Below, one piece after another: positions 57,633-64,000 of a DNA stretch of 64,000 nucleotides; position 1 is the stretch's first letter; every line of letters begins with the position of its first letter. The stretch comes from Turneriella sp942492915 (lineage in GTDB: Bacteria; Spirochaetota; Leptospiria; Turneriellales; Turneriellaceae). The stretch spans positions 3,782,001 through 3,846,000 of the forward strand of contig OW818662.1 in NCBI GenBank assembly GCA_942492915.1. Reading direction: 5' to 3'. The translations under genes and the position numbers were made by a program. The notes below the pieces were generated by a model. It saw nothing but the letters and a program-made list of their open reading frames with translations, made no database searches and was not told where the DNA came from.

Positions 57633-58484
57633 TTAGAAAACATAACTCACACCCGCGCTGATCGAAGGTGCTGCGAGAATATTGCGCACGAAAAAGCCGC
57701 TCTTGTAAAAAAGATTAAATGCCAACCGGTCGCTTGCGTGAATGACAATACCCGGCGCATAACTTATGAAGCTCGCATTGTTAAAGTAGAGCGGGTTTGC
57801 GCTCAGCGCCCCGGCGTCACCGTTCTTGAGCGAATGCCTGGCTTCGAGGCTGAAGATGAAGGTGACGAAAGACGTTCGAAATCCCCCCAGGAGCTGGCCA
57901 TGCAGTTCGTCGGAAAAACCGACAGTACGCTTGTGGTAGCCGGCTGAGAGCAGATAAAAAACCGGCAGACCGATTTGAAATCCCCCTGCTGCTGCAACTT
58001 TTGGCAAGAGGCTGAATTCACCGTCACCAGTGGGTATCGCCGCGTTTTTGTTGCCTGTGGGCAGGCCGAGGTCGAGCCCCGCACTGACAAGAACCGGCCC
58101 CTGCACCAGTAGGTATCTGCCGGTCGCGACGCTGTCGCCGATGCCGGTATTGCGCCGCTCGTTCGAGAGCATTGTCATGTCTTCGGCGCTGTGCAGACTT
58201 AAGAGGGGCACCGCTGCGCCGAGGGTCAGTCGTTCGGTCACCCCATGTTCACCAAAGAGGTTCGTCGCGATTTCGGTGAAACGCGGTATGCCGGGGGTTT
58301 TGCCGGCGTCGTCGTAGACCTTGTTGGCGGATGTATAGCTCACACCCAGGCCGACGAGTGTTTCACCTGGCGCGCGCACCCATGCGGCGGCGAGTGTTTG
58401 GCATGAGAGCGCTACCAACACAATCACGAGTCGGTAGTTCTTGAGCAACCTTTCTTTGTTGATAATTATCGAATCTGTTTCCAT
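57633..58484 (-). CDS. Outer-membrane protein, MetA-pathway-like barrel
   Basis: A 283-residue exported protein. The signal peptide (YRLVIVLVALSCQTLAAA) is followed by WVRAPGETLVGLGVSYTSANKVYD and strands such as LTLGAAVPLL, GIGDSVATGRYLL, DLGLPTG, and an aromatic end (GVSYVF). This pattern resembles the 'phenol degradation MetA-like' barrel family. The start may be ATG 58484 or, more typical for the signal peptide, a TTG at about 58450; a GATAATTATC palindrome lies between. It is divergent from the TonB receptor gene. Confidence 0.68.
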   Translation of the reverse strand: METDSIIINKERLLKNYRLVIVLVALSCQTLAAAWVRAPGETLVGLGVSYTSANKVYDDAGKTPGIPRFTEIATNLFGEHGVTERLTLGAAVPLLSLHSAEDMTMLSNERRNTGIGDSVATGRYLLVQGPVLVSAGLDLGLPTGNKNAAIPTGDGEFSLLPKVAAAGGFQIGLPVFYLLSAGYHKRTVGFSDELHGQLLGGFRTSFVTFIFSLEARHSLKNGDAGALSANPLYFNNASFISYAPGIVIHASDRLAFNLFYKSGFFVRNILAAPSISAGVSYVF

Positions 58485-58488
58485 TGAT

Positions 58489-58522
58489 TTGTCATGAATT
58501 CGCGCCAGCGATTTCATGACAA
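58489..58522. promoter_or_regulatory. Inverted repeat in the TonB-receptor/barrel divergent region
   Basis: TTGTCATGAA (58489-58498) and TTCATGACAA (58513-58522) are exact complements separated by 14 bases. The site lies between the divergent starts of the barrel gene and the TonB receptor gene (58576) and could be a shared operator. Which protein binds is unknown. Confidence 0.5.
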
Positions 58523-58575
58523 GTCAATCTCAGAAAACCCGTTGACGCAGCGGTCATTGCTGCTCAGGCTTCCGC

Positions 58576-60669
58576 ATGCGGTGCGTCGGTTGGTTCGCGG
58601 CTTTTTTGTCGGTGACGGGCATGCAGGTAGTTTATGCGCAAGAATCCAATGCCGCAGAAGAACTCGGTTTTTATTATCTCGAAAACCAGGTGGTCGTCAC
58701 CGTGACGCGCAGCGAGGTGAAACTCAAAGAGGCACCGGCGGCCGTTTATGTGATTACCGATAAAGACATTCGCGAGCGCGGTTATCGAACGCTCTCAGAG
58801 GCCCTGCATGATATTCCCGGGTTCGACTTTCAACACACCTACGGCACTTTTCCCGAAGTGGTGCACCAGCGTGGTCTCGTCGGCAATAACCAGCGCAGCC
58901 TGCTCTACATCGACGGCGTACCCGATAACAACATATCAGAAAACGCGATGCTCGCCGGCAGCCTGCGCTTTCCGCTGCACAATGTGAAGCGCATCGAGAT
59001 TCTCGCGGGTCCCGCGTCGGCGCTTTATGGCGCGAATGCCTTTAACGGGATTATCAATGTGATTCTGAACGATCAGGATCAAGGTTCAGAGGTCGCGCTC
59101 ACCGGCGGTTCGTACAACAATTCATTCACGAATTTGGGTGCAGCCATGAGTCTCTATACGCGCGGGCGCGCGGCTGATGTGAAGTACAGCCTGAGCGGTT
59201 ATTATTACAATACCAAAGGGCCCGATTTTCGCAATGTGCAGAATCTCGACGCTACGGGAAAGGGGTATTACTGGTCGCCCGTCTACGATAACTCTAAAGA
59301 AGACACGTATAATCTCACCGCCAAGTTCACCAAGGGGAACTTGCGCTTTCAGACGGTGAACTGGCAATACCTGCAGGGCCTCGGAACATTTGCCAACGCG
59401 ACGCAGAGCATCGACACAACTGCTGGCGGCGTCGGCGGTTCAGCGTGGGATTTTCGCAGCAATTCATTTGCGCTGGGTTATATCAACGAGTTCACGAAAC
59501 AGATAAACCTCGACAGTGAAGTTATAGTCCGTCACAGCGAGGTCTTGAGCTCAAGCCATGATCAGGGGCCTCAGACCGGGAAAGAAGGGCCGACACTCTA
59601 CCAGCGTCCCGGCGACCTTGTCTATTATACATCCTACTCGCGGCCCGACTATGCTTACGAAGTGCGCGAAAAATTGACGTACAACCACAGCGATAAGGCC
59701 AACACAACGCTTGGCTTTGAGGTTAACCACTCGGTCGTGCCGACGGGTTATGGTTCGACGACGCGTTACGACTACCAGAATTACGGTACGTACGTTCAGC
59801 AGGTCTATAAACCGATTGGCATGCTTGCGCTCACAGGGGGATACAGATTCGACCACAATACCATATCTGGTAATTCACATACTCCCCGTTTGGGCGCGGT
59901 CTTAAGCCCTGTCGAAGACCTCACATTCAAGCTGCTCGCGAGCACCGGCTTTCGCGCGCCCACCGCGTGGGAGCTCTTTAATGCGACGAGCAACAGGCTC
60001 GCGAACACCGCGCTTCGCCCTGAGCGGCTTGTCGCTTTTGAATTGGGTGCGGGCTACCGCCTAAAGAAAAAGTATTACTTCGGTATTCAGAGCTATTATA
60101 ATCGCATCACGTCGCTTCTACTCGAAGTGCAGACCAATAATGCCAAACCCTCAACTGGCTTTTATAACCAGAACCAGAATGTCGGCAATGCCGAAATCAT
60201 CGGTGTGGAATTTCAGAGCGACCTGCAACTGATGCGCGACCTGAATGTATTTGCCAACTACACCTTCACGACTGGCCGCTATTTCGACCTGCCCGCAACA
60301 TTGGCAACGACCCCCGCAGCGGCTGCGGGTGACCGTATGCCCAATATTGCCCCGCACCACATCAACGTGGGCACAACGTATTATTTTATGAAAGACCTGT
60401 CGCTGCATATGCGCGTGAATTATGTGCACGAGCGCGAAACGATTGCCATGAATCCCGTAAGAAGCGTGCCGGGTTATGTTCTGCTGCACGCAAACATCCG
60501 CTGGGAAAATGTCGGCGTGCAGGGGTTCTTCGTGCAGCTGATGGTCAGAAATCTTTTCAACCAGTTGGTATTTGACCCCGGTATTCGCACTGCAGACGGC
60601 GGGTATTATCCGACGCAGCACCCGCTTGAAGGCCGCAGCATCTGGCTGACGGCAGGGTATAAATTTTGA
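58576..60669 (+). CDS. TonB-dependent outer-membrane receptor
   Basis: A 697-residue receptor with a signal peptide (ending MQVVYA), a plug domain (about 35-160: VVTVTRSEVKLKEAPAAVYVITDKDIRERG, LSEALHDIPGF, LLYIDGVPDN, VKRIEILAGPASALYGANAFNGIINV) and a 22-strand-type barrel ending in WLTAGYKF. Such proteins import iron chelates, vitamin B12 or other bulky ligands with TonB energy. No ligand-specific motif is apparent and no ABC transporter is beside it. The stop is inside a perfect hairpin shared with the convergent SpoIIE gene. Confidence 0.92.
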   Translation: MRCVGWFAAFLSVTGMQVVYAQESNAAEELGFYYLENQVVVTVTRSEVKLKEAPAAVYVITDKDIRERGYRTLSEALHDIPGFDFQHTYGTFPEVVHQRGLVGNNQRSLLYIDGVPDNNISENAMLAGSLRFPLHNVKRIEILAGPASALYGANAFNGIINVILNDQDQGSEVALTGGSYNNSFTNLGAAMSLYTRGRAADVKYSLSGYYYNTKGPDFRNVQNLDATGKGYYWSPVYDNSKEDTYNLTAKFTKGNLRFQTVNWQYLQGLGTFANATQSIDTTAGGVGGSAWDFRSNSFALGYINEFTKQINLDSEVIVRHSEVLSSSHDQGPQTGKEGPTLYQRPGDLVYYTSYSRPDYAYEVREKLTYNHSDKANTTLGFEVNHSVVPTGYGSTTRYDYQNYGTYVQQVYKPIGMLALTGGYRFDHNTISGNSHTPRLGAVLSPVEDLTFKLLASTGFRAPTAWELFNATSNRLANTALRPERLVAFELGAGYRLKKKYYFGIQSYYNRITSLLLEVQTNNAKPSTGFYNQNQNVGNAEIIGVEFQSDLQLMRDLNVFANYTFTTGRYFDLPATLATTPAAAAGDRMPNIAPHHINVGTTYYFMKDLSLHMRVNYVHERETIAMNPVRSVPGYVLLHANIRWENVGVQGFFVQLMVRNLFNQLVFDPGIRTADGGYYPTQHPLEGRSIWLTAGYKF

Positions 60670-60701
60670 TTATTCTGGCGGCTTGCCGCCAGAATAATCA
60701 A
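60666..60701. terminator. Perfect hairpin holding the stop codons of two convergent genes
   Basis: Arms 60666-60682 and 60685-60701 are exact reverse complements of 17 bases with a two-base centre. The TonB-receptor stop (TGA, 60667-60669) and the SpoIIE-gene stop (60698-60700 on the minus strand) occupy mirror positions, so each codon pairs with the other. Confidence 0.8.
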
Positions 60702-62395
60702 TGGAAGTGAATGCGCAGCAGTGAAAGATCGTCGGTGAGCTGACCCGAGTCGACGATACGTGTTAAAATTTCCTGCAGGTTGCCCTGTGTCGCCTTGACA
60801 TGGCGCAGAAACAGCGCTTCGTCTTCGTTGATTTCTCCGCTATTTTCCATGTTCGCGAGAATGATGTCGTCACGCCCGTCTGAACCGGCGACGATAATGT
60901 CGCCCGGGATCAATTTCGTGTGCCGCACCGTTACGGTGTCTTCGGGTATTTGAAAGCCAAGGCGCCTGAGCCGAATTTCTGAATCAATGAATTCGGCCTG
61001 GCCACCGCGGTAGTGCACGATACGCGGGTGGTCGGCGTTGATATGAAACATGTCACCCGTCTGTTCGTCAACAGCGCCGAGAACCAGCGACGCGTAGGTC
61101 GCGCCGTCGAAGCTCAGAAATACTTTCGAAAGTTCGAGAAAGGTTGCTTTGATCCAATCTGCAGGCGCGAGGCCTCTCACACTTTCTGTCATGCGCGTGC
61201 GTTCTATTATGGACTGGAACACAGCGCCGAGCACAAGAGCGCCACCCGCGCCTTGAATCGATTTACCCATCGCGTCGCCGTTCAGAAAGACCGTGAACTG
61301 GCTGTCCCTGAGTTCGATGCTGTGCGCAATGCAGATGTCGCCGCCGATTTCAACGGTCCATTGCCTGAATGGAAAACGCTTTTTCTGGCGCACCACGAAT
61401 TGCACGTTGACATTTCTGTTGTTGGCGAGGTTGACGCGCAGCGGTTCAACGAGAAGGGTCGTCAGATAATAGTCAGCATCTTGCTGGTTCTTCAGCGCCT
61501 GCACCTGTTCAAGTGTCTCGCGTAGCTCTGCCGTTTGCTCTTTGACCATGTCTTCGAGGTGATCGGCGTAATCCTGTATTTTTTCTTTGCCTTCGTTCAC
61601 TTCGAACAGCATCCGCAGAATCGACGATTGCATGCGCTCGACGTCTGAAATGAGCTGGCCAATTTCGTCTTTGTTGCCGGGGTGAATTTTTACGGCAAGG
61701 TTGCCCGAAGCGATCTGCTGCACATCTTGCGCCAGCTGCGTAATTGGCCGTGCGAGATGAAGGCCCGCACGGTATGCGGTAAAGAATGCGAGCGTCGTAA
61801 AAATCAGCGTCAAAAACAGCGAATACAGCCACAAATTGCGCACTGAATTCTCGAGAAAAGCGGTCGTGACGACGACGTAGAGCGTCGCCACAATCTCACG
61901 ATTATCTGGCTTTTCGGCAGTTTCGCCGGGCGCAGACGCCTGAACAAAATGCAGGCTTTCGATTACGTCCTCACGTTTTAGCCGCCGCAGTACATTCTTG
62001 CCGCCACGAAAAAGATCACCGGGATGCATCGAACGCAAATCACCAAACAGGGGGTAGTCGTTCTCGTTGTTGGTCGCGATGATCGTACCCCGCGCATTGA
62101 CGATGACGAATGCACGCACCTCTTTCTGCCGCGAAGCAGCGTCGCGCACCATGCCCTGTAAGAAAGAAAAGCTGCTCTCTTGCAGGCTGTTGCGGGTTAA
62201 AATCGAGAAATTACTGTTCAAGAGTTCGATGCGTTCTTCGAGCGATTTAATCAGCAGCTGCTCAGACTGGCTGATAAAAACATAAGAGAGCGCGGGCACG
62301 GCAATCATCAGCACGACCGCCATGGTTAGAAAAAACTTGTACCGAATTTTGAGGTTGCGGTAAAAGTTGCGTATTCTGTAAAAAATAATCAGCAC
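60698..62395 (-). CDS. HAMP-SpoIIE (PP2C-type) serine phosphatase
   Basis: A 565-residue membrane sensor. Two transmembrane helices (about 18-42 and 185-210) bracket a periplasmic domain of about 140 residues. A HAMP linker (about 210-265) and coiled coil (EQTAELRETLEQVQAL) lead to a C-terminal SpoIIE phosphatase domain with EIGGD, FLNGDAMGKSIQGAGGA, GSDGRDD and LTDDLSLL. Such enzymes dephosphorylate STAS anti-anti-sigma proteins; one is encoded at 36389. The start is GTG 62395, three bases after the stop region of the upstream binding-protein gene, so the two are coupled. Confidence 0.9.
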   Translation of the reverse strand: MLIIFYRIRNFYRNLKIRYKFFLTMAVVLMIAVPALSYVFISQSEQLLIKSLEERIELLNSNFSILTRNSLQESSFSFLQGMVRDAASRQKEVRAFVIVNARGTIIATNNENDYPLFGDLRSMHPGDLFRGGKNVLRRLKREDVIESLHFVQASAPGETAEKPDNREIVATLYVVVTTAFLENSVRNLWLYSLFLTLIFTTLAFFTAYRAGLHLARPITQLAQDVQQIASGNLAVKIHPGNKDEIGQLISDVERMQSSILRMLFEVNEGKEKIQDYADHLEDMVKEQTAELRETLEQVQALKNQQDADYYLTTLLVEPLRVNLANNRNVNVQFVVRQKKRFPFRQWTVEIGGDICIAHSIELRDSQFTVFLNGDAMGKSIQGAGGALVLGAVFQSIIERTRMTESVRGLAPADWIKATFLELSKVFLSFDGATYASLVLGAVDEQTGDMFHINADHPRIVHYRGGQAEFIDSEIRLRRLGFQIPEDTVTVRHTKLIPGDIIVAGSDGRDDIILANMENSGEINEDEALFLRHVKATQGNLQEILTRIVDSGQLTDDLSLLRIHFH

Positions 62396-62397
62396 GT

Positions 62398-63330
62398 TTA
62401 CTCTTCTACGGGGTAAACCTTGTCGGCATTGCCGATCAGCTCTTCGTTAAAGGCATTGCCCAGTATTTCACGGCCTGTCTTTTTGTTTACGACAGTAAAA
62501 GTGCCTATCGGTGGCTGCACGCCAATCGAAGCGGGGGCGAGCTTATCTTCGAGAATCTGCCGCGACACCAAGGCGAGCTGCGACCCCAGGGTCTGGTAGT
62601 TTATCGAAACCGAAAAGAAAGCCCCGGCCTTGACGAATGCTTCTGATGCGCCCATCAGGGGTTTGCGCTTTTCATGTGAAAATTCAAGCAATTGCACGAA
62701 CGCCGGCGAGTCGTTATAGAACAGCTTGAAATCGGCGACCATCCACAGGCCATTAAAGCCATCGGGTTTTTCGTTCTCTAATCGAGAGCGAATGGTATCG
62801 GGGTCAGAGACCGCGACACCGAGAATGCTGATCTTGAGATTCTGCGCCGCAGTTGTCGCGTCTTTGACGATCTCAGCCGAGGCTTCGGGGTTAAAGGGTA
62901 CTGCAATACCCTTGAGTTCGGGATACAGCAGCCGAAACTGCGTAAGCCACGCATGAGCGGGTATCTCCATCGAGACGCCGGCGATATGTGTTTTTTTCAA
63001 TTGTGCATAGCGCCTGTGGTTCAGCACCATGCCGAATATCACCGGGGTCTTGCCGTCGAGTGAGGCAGCCGTTGTGGCGGCGATGCTGCCGAGCGCGACA
63101 ATCATGTCAGGCTTGTGCGCTGCGACGAATTTTCGCACGGCCACCTGATCGGGTTTACCCGAGAGGTTGATGCGGTGAACTGCCGCCTGCGGATAACTTT
63201 CAGTAAACCCCTGCACAACCTGTTCGAACTGTTGAATGTCGCTGTCGGTTACAAACACGTAAACGGGTTTGTTCTTCGCGACCAGTGCCATGGGCAGACA
63301 GATTGCAATGACGTGCAGAAACGTTCGCAT
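62398..63330 (-). CDS. Periplasmic binding protein (ABC_sub_bind family)
   Basis: A 310-residue exported protein with a signal peptide (FLHVIAICLPMALVA). Family features of the ABC_sub_bind group (Pfam 04392) are visible: PDMIVALGSIAATTAASLDGKTPVIFGMV, AGVSMEIPAHAWLTQFR and a late SVSINYQTLGSQLALVSRQIL helix. The usual permease and ATPase genes are absent. ATG 63330 has AAGGAG at ideal spacing; a GTG at 63336 overlaps that site. It sits between a PhnD-like protein and the phosphatase. Confidence 0.85.
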   Translation of the reverse strand: MRTFLHVIAICLPMALVAKNKPVYVFVTDSDIQQFEQVVQGFTESYPQAAVHRINLSGKPDQVAVRKFVAAHKPDMIVALGSIAATTAASLDGKTPVIFGMVLNHRRYAQLKKTHIAGVSMEIPAHAWLTQFRLLYPELKGIAVPFNPEASAEIVKDATTAAQNLKISILGVAVSDPDTIRSRLENEKPDGFNGLWMVADFKLFYNDSPAFVQLLEFSHEKRKPLMGASEAFVKAGAFFSVSINYQTLGSQLALVSRQILEDKLAPASIGVQPPIGTFTVVNKKTGREILGNAFNEELIGNADKVYPVEE

Positions 63331-63339
63331 ATTCACTCC

Positions 63340-64000
63340 TTATTGAAATCCCGTGATGCCGAGATAGCGCAGAAAATCAGCACCTTCGCTGTTCACGGCA
63401 ATACGCCGAAATGCCTGGCGCATTTTTGGTACGTCTTTCGCCTGTGAAAACTGCACCACTTTCGGGTATTGAATCGCAGGCAATTTGCGCAGTTCTTTCA
63501 TCGACTCAAACGCGGCAGCATTAATCGATCTGAGTTTATCAATGCTGTCCTGCGTAACGATCGCACCCTTGACCTGGCCGACTGCCAGCGCCATCAATCC
63601 ATCGATGTCTTTTGAAACTGTTATCAGACGCACCTGTGATGCATTGAGTCCAAGGGGCTGTAAGAACTGAAGATTGACGAAACTAAATGTCGCAGCGCCG
63701 AACGAAGTGGTTGCGATTGCCTTGTTCTTGAGATCTGCCGCTCTGCTGACAGACTGGTCTACCATGAAGACCTTACGAAACGACTCTTCGCTGTTTCGGT
63801 GGCCTGACAGCAAAGCGCGCCATTGCATCTCTTTTGCGGCGGCAGCATAATAATACGAAGCGACGATCGCGTAGTCTGGTTTCGCCCTCGCGACCGCGCG
63901 CTCGAAATCGATTGAATTGGCGAATACAGTCACTTGCGCCGGTAACCCTTCTGCCTCCATAAAGCGCGAGAGGCTGGTGCGGGCAGCCTGGGTCTGACCC
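63340..64000 (-). CDS. PhnD-like periplasmic binding protein (5' end missing)
   Basis: At least 220 residues of a phosphate/phosphonate-type binding protein; the frame is open to the window edge, so the N-terminus and signal peptide lie outside. Visible parts include FERAVARAKPDYAIVASYYYAAAA, LKNKAIATTSFGAATFSFVNLQFL, VRLITVSKDIDGLMALAVGQVKGAIVTQDSID and FRRIAVNSEGADFLRYLGI. This is the PhnD/SsuA type fold. It is upstream of a second binding protein and a HAMP-SpoIIE phosphatase with 9- and 2-base gaps, and no transporter follows. Confidence 0.82.
   Translation of the reverse strand, partial: GQTQAARTSLSRFMEAEGLPAQVTVFANSIDFERAVARAKPDYAIVASYYYAAAAKEMQWRALLSGHRNSEESFRKVFMVDQSVSRAADLKNKAIATTSFGAATFSFVNLQFLQPLGLNASQVRLITVSKDIDGLMALAVGQVKGAIVTQDSIDKLRSINAAAFESMKELRKLPAIQYPKVVQFSQAKDVPKMRQAFRRIAVNSEGADFLRYLGITGFQ

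Noticed and set aside
1..64000. tRNA, rRNA, insertion sequence or prophage
   Set aside because: No tRNA-like cloverleaf, transposase, integrase or phage structural gene was found by reading the gaps and proteins.

Overview
The window is a dense bacterial chromosome segment of moderately high G+C (judged by eye, not counted). It has no rRNA, tRNA, CRISPR array or insertion sequence that I could find. The gene set suggests a Gram-negative spirochaete of the Leptospirales, possibly a free-living Turneriella-like organism. The hints are metX next to metW, a HAMP-SpoIIE phosphatase beside a separate STAS protein, many signal-peptide beta-barrel proteins, a TonB receptor and several families of unknown secreted proteins. 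This assignment is inference; no rRNA is present to prove it.

Layout. 1-1556: 3' part of an amidohydrolase. 1558-4099: probable Fur-controlled iron uptake locus (small Cys-rich membrane protein, feoA, feoB). 4128-5384: DUF1343 protein. 5396-5693: cluster of long perfect palindromes. 5684-8846: adenylate cyclase, winged-helix regulator, membrane-anchored GH18 protein. 8920-14615: thrS, a GAF-GGDEF protein, a Cys-rich protein, uvrC. 14571-16005 (minus): copper delivery pair (PCuAC and SCO1) with a SufU/IscU-like scaffold. 16518-19101: an AONS-family (serine palmitoyltransferase-like) enzyme, a CheY-like protein, a fatty-acid hydroxylase. 19119-21910: TetR regulator divergent from a Baeyer-Villiger-type monooxygenase and a SRPBCC protein. 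22006-24705: rplS, rnhB, and a TetR-desaturase pair. 24895-27677: 3-hydroxyacyl-CoA dehydrogenase, an unknown protein, a sodium:solute symporter.

27688-36308 is a long minus-strand run: a secreted protein, a membrane protein, metX, metW, a GT-C glycosyltransferase, then four tightly coupled unknown genes, including a TPR protein with a degenerate Mrr-like domain. 36389-43403: STAS protein, purB, a desaturase strikingly like animal sphingolipid delta-4 desaturase (DEGS1), two tandem paralogous barrels, a receiver-like unknown, an MFS transporter. 43452-49831: der, a small barrel, a site-2 protease with CBS domains, a CnoX-like thioredoxin, an alpha/beta hydrolase, a DoxX-like protein, class I fructose-bisphosphate aldolase. 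49860-54707: cNMP-binding protein, Na/Pi cotransporter, a Pta/Ptb-family enzyme, acetate kinase. 54823-64000: PAS histidine kinase, two outer-membrane proteins, a TonB receptor, and a minus-strand cassette of two periplasmic binding proteins plus a SpoIIE phosphatase.

Two themes run through the window. First, lipid chemistry: AONS enzyme, hydroxylase, two desaturases, hydroxyacyl-CoA dehydrogenase and monooxygenase, together raising the possibility of a sphingoid-type lipid pathway. Second, long perfect hairpins at gene boundaries. Their stems include stop or start codons of the flanking genes, and each has its own arm sequence. Several shorter inverted repeats in divergent promoter regions look like operators for the neighbouring regulators.
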